Assembly: GCA_029259675.1 (NCBI GenBank)
Contig: JAJDES010000533.1
Coordinates: forward strand, 1 to 7,521
Source: Planctomycetota bacterium
Lineage (GTDB): Bacteria; Planctomycetota; UBA1135; GCA-002686595
DNA length: 7,521 nucleotides
Reading direction: 5' to 3'
This document shows positions 6,162-7,521 of this stretch, piece after piece. The position numbers and the translations under genes were made by a program. The notes below the pieces were generated by a model. The model worked only from the letters and a program-made list of their open reading frames with translations. It searched no databases and was not told the DNA's origin. Positions within the stretch are counted from its first letter, which is position 1. Each line of letters opens with the position of its first letter.

Positions 6162-6461
6162 GTCAGGAATCCGCTAAAATTGCGTGGAAGATGGTTCGCG
6201 TCTCCGAAATGGAGACATGTGAAAAGCATGCATGACTGTTCAAGCACGCCGACCGGAGTCGAAGTGAAAAACAGCCAGTCGATTCGATTTTAAAACGCTG
6301 AGAAACGCCGCGCGTTCCTTGCCCCACGTCCCTTGGACGCCTCGGGCGAGAATTCGCACTGCGTGGATGCTTGGCTAGCTCGGCGCTTTCAGAAGTGTTG
6401 CTGTTGATCTGCTCAAGGTGGACTCGGCTCGATCAGTAAGCCCGGTGAACCCATCACGAGG
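6162..6461 (-). promoter_or_regulatory. tuf leader (300 nt) with a hairpin
   Basis: This is the stretch between tRNA-Thr(GGU) and the tuf start. It contains a perfect 6-bp hairpin with a 5-nt loop at 6200-6216, about 40 nt before the start codon. A weak promoter candidate on the minus strand has TTGAAC at 6238-6243, a 17-nt gap, then ACATGT at 6215-6220; the -10 match is poor. An A/T-rich patch near 6284-6295 stands out in a GC-rich area. tuf may be co-transcribed with the tRNAs and released by tRNA processing, so a promoter here is not required. No gene was seen. Confidence 0.35.
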
Positions 6462-6536
<75 letters not shown>

Positions 6537-6619
6537 GCGTTGCTAGCTTGGATCTGGTTGACTTCGGCGGTTGAGCCGGGCGCAAAGCCCTATGGTGAAT
6601 GAACTGTGGAGAATGAAAG

Positions 6620-6693
6620 TGGGGCGGGCGATGGGAATCGAACCCACGTGATCAGCTTGGAAGGCTGGAGTTCTACCATTGAACTACGCCCGC
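6620..6693 (-). tRNA. tRNA-Gly (anticodon UCC)
   Basis: The minus strand gives acceptor GCGGGCG/CGCCCGC, D arm GTTC/GAAC, anticodon loop CTTCCAA (anticodon TCC) and T arm GTGGG-TTCGATT-CCCAT, with CCA encoded at 6620-6622. The body is 71 nt. It decodes GGA and GGG and corresponds to E. coli glyT. Two oddities: the discriminator base is C (6623), where bacterial tRNA-Gly normally has U, and the outermost pair of the anticodon stem is C-A (CCAGC with GCTGA). It otherwise looks functional. Confidence 0.95.
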
Positions 6694-7095
6694 TCGCTTG
6701 AACTTGGGATGCTCGCCTTGGGGGGTTATCCGGGGGTAGCGCTCAAACCAGCGCTTGGTCGATGCTGATCGGCGATGCTGATCGGCGATGCTGACCGGCG
6801 GCTAATCACGAAACGGCAGGCAGGCGCAAATCCTTGGATTGCTCGAAAGCAAACCAATCAGCTAGCGGTGAGCGAAGCGCTCTCCACTGGCTCCCCGAAA
6901 AGCTTTTGGAGTCGGCCCCAATCGTTCAGCGATCCCCACTCCTGTGGGCCCCGCTGCTGAGGCTCGACTTCCGAAGGCAGCCCTCGGTACCCAGGTCCCC
7001 ACGACTCCGTAACCTCACTAGCTTTCGCTAACGCTGGCGCCAATTTCCAGAGGAACAATGCGTTCCAAAGCAAGAACAAGGCCGCAGCTGCGGAA
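6694..7095 (-). other. Tyr-Gly tRNA spacer with tandem repeats and hairpins
   Basis: This 402-nt spacer has no gene I can support. It holds three tandem copies of a 13-bp unit (listed separately) and a string of short hairpins: 6738-6755 (6-bp arms, 6-nt loop), 6870-6882 (5 bp, 3-nt loop), 6971-6987 (7 bp with one G-U, 3-nt loop), 7018-7031 (about 5 bp with a GAAA tetraloop in the minus-strand RNA), 7052-7066 (5 bp, 5-nt loop) and the 12-bp palindrome 7082-7093 next to the CCA of tRNA-Tyr. A 73-codon minus-strand frame starting at TTG 7077-7079 lacks an ATG and a ribosome binding site and is probably chance. Confidence 0.45.
6761..6799. repeat. Three tandem copies of a 13-bp repeat
   Basis: The unit GATGCTGATCGGC occurs exactly at 6761-6773 and 6774-6786, and with one T-to-C change at 6787-6799. 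It lies about 70 nt downstream (plus-strand sense) of tRNA-Gly in the Tyr-Gly spacer. Beside it, AGCGCT occurs twice at 6738-6743 and 6750-6755, forming a hairpin. Tandem copying of this kind can arise by replication slippage; a binding function is possible but unproven. Confidence 0.85.
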
Positions 7096-7180
<85 letters not shown>

Positions 7181-7443
7181 GGGTGCGCCTGGTGCTCGGT
7201 GCGACCGCGACTTCGCTTGCTTCTCCCCCATGCCGCGATTCACAGCCGAAGCCGCGATTCTGAGCCGGGCGAGAACGGAAGCCGCTCCCGTGTCATCCAG
7301 ATCCTGTTTCGTTTTCAGTGAGCAAACCGGCAGAGCCGGGTGCGCGGCGCACAAATGGCAGCCGAGGCGGTATCTCGCAAACAATCGCAAAGTCCGAGGA
7401 GCAGTCCGAGGACGCCGTTTTCAAGTGCCCCCAAGCGCTCCGA
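7181..7443 (-). other. Thr-Tyr tRNA spacer
   Basis: This 263-nt spacer between tRNA-Thr(UGU) and tRNA-Tyr has no supported gene. It has an imperfect 19-nt direct repeat (7232-7250 and 7251-7269, first 10 bases GCCGCGATTC identical) and a 10-bp direct repeat AGTCCGAGGA at 7391-7400 and 7403-7412. No promoter with acceptable -35 and -10 boxes was found. Confidence 0.4.
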
Positions 7444-7519
7444 TGGAGCCAGCGGTGGGACTCGAACCCACAACCGCCTGATTACAAATCAGGTGCTCTG
7501 CCAATTGAGCCACGCTGGC
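7444..7519 (-). tRNA. tRNA-Thr (anticodon UGU)
   Basis: The minus strand gives acceptor GCCAGCG/CGCTGGC, D arm GCTC/GAGC, anticodon arm CCTGA-TTTGTAA-TCAGG with anticodon TGT, and T arm GTGGG-TTCGAGT-CCCAC. Discriminator U and CCA are encoded (7444-7446). The body is 73 nt and complete, two bases inside the right edge. It decodes ACA and ACG and corresponds to E. coli thrU, the first gene of the tufB operon. The operon promoter must lie to the right of the window. Confidence 0.97.
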
Positions 7520-7521
7520 CA

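Noticed and set aside
6761..6799. CRISPR-like array
   Set aside because: The 13-bp units are directly adjacent without spacers and there are only three, so this is a simple tandem repeat.
6858..7079. 73-codon minus-strand frame in the Tyr-Gly spacer with a hydrophobic start resembling a signal peptide
   Set aside because: It has no ATG, no ribosome binding site, unusually many Trp residues, and starts right after a tRNA palindrome. It looks like chance in GC-rich DNA.

Overview
The window is a bacterial housekeeping locus for translation and transcription. All recognisable genes lie on the minus strand, so transcription runs from the right end to the left. In transcription order: tRNA-Thr(UGU), tRNA-Tyr(GUA), tRNA-Gly(UCC), tRNA-Thr(GGU), tuf (EF-Tu), secE, nusG, rplK (L11), rplA (L1), rplJ (L10), rplL (L7/L12). 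This is the classic tufB / secE-nusG / L11-L10 neighbourhood. The order and anticodons of the four tRNAs match the E. coli thrU-tyrU-glyT-thrT-tufB operon.

Organism: GC-rich coding sequence with a strong preference for G/C in third codon positions. A three-segment SecE with an N-terminal extension, an EF-Tu carrying VVSAADGPMPQT and a CINELMDAVDSFIP-type stretch, and the L10 tail NLVGVLAAPPGALARVIQA suggest Planctomycetota or a related deep lineage to me. This is inference from remembered family features, not a search. EF-Tu keeps the ordinary ARGITI switch motif.

Right part (6162-7521): four tRNAs, each with an encoded CCA, separated by unusually long spacers (263, 402 and 83 nt) and followed by a 300-nt leader before tuf. 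The 402-nt Tyr-Gly spacer holds three tandem 13-bp repeats and several short hairpins. Middle (3340-6161): tuf, then a 379-nt spacer with a row of perfect hairpins but no rpmG or tRNA-Trp, then secE and nusG tightly coupled. Left-middle (979-3339): rplK, 153 nt, rplA, 3 nt, rplJ, 153 nt with two perfect hairpins, rplL. Left end (1-978): no gene I can support. rpoB, normally just downstream of rplL, is not there, and a strong hairpin follows rplL.

The genes work together in making proteins. L11, L1, L10 and L7/L12 build the GTPase-associated centre and L1 stalk of the 50S subunit. EF-Tu delivers aminoacyl-tRNAs to it, four of which are encoded beside it. NusG couples RNA polymerase to translation and termination, and SecE is part of the SecYEG export channel. 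I see no mobile element, CRISPR array, defence system or new protein system. The interest is in operon architecture: missing rpoB, rearranged spacer lengths that leave no room for a normal L10 leader, and structured spacers.
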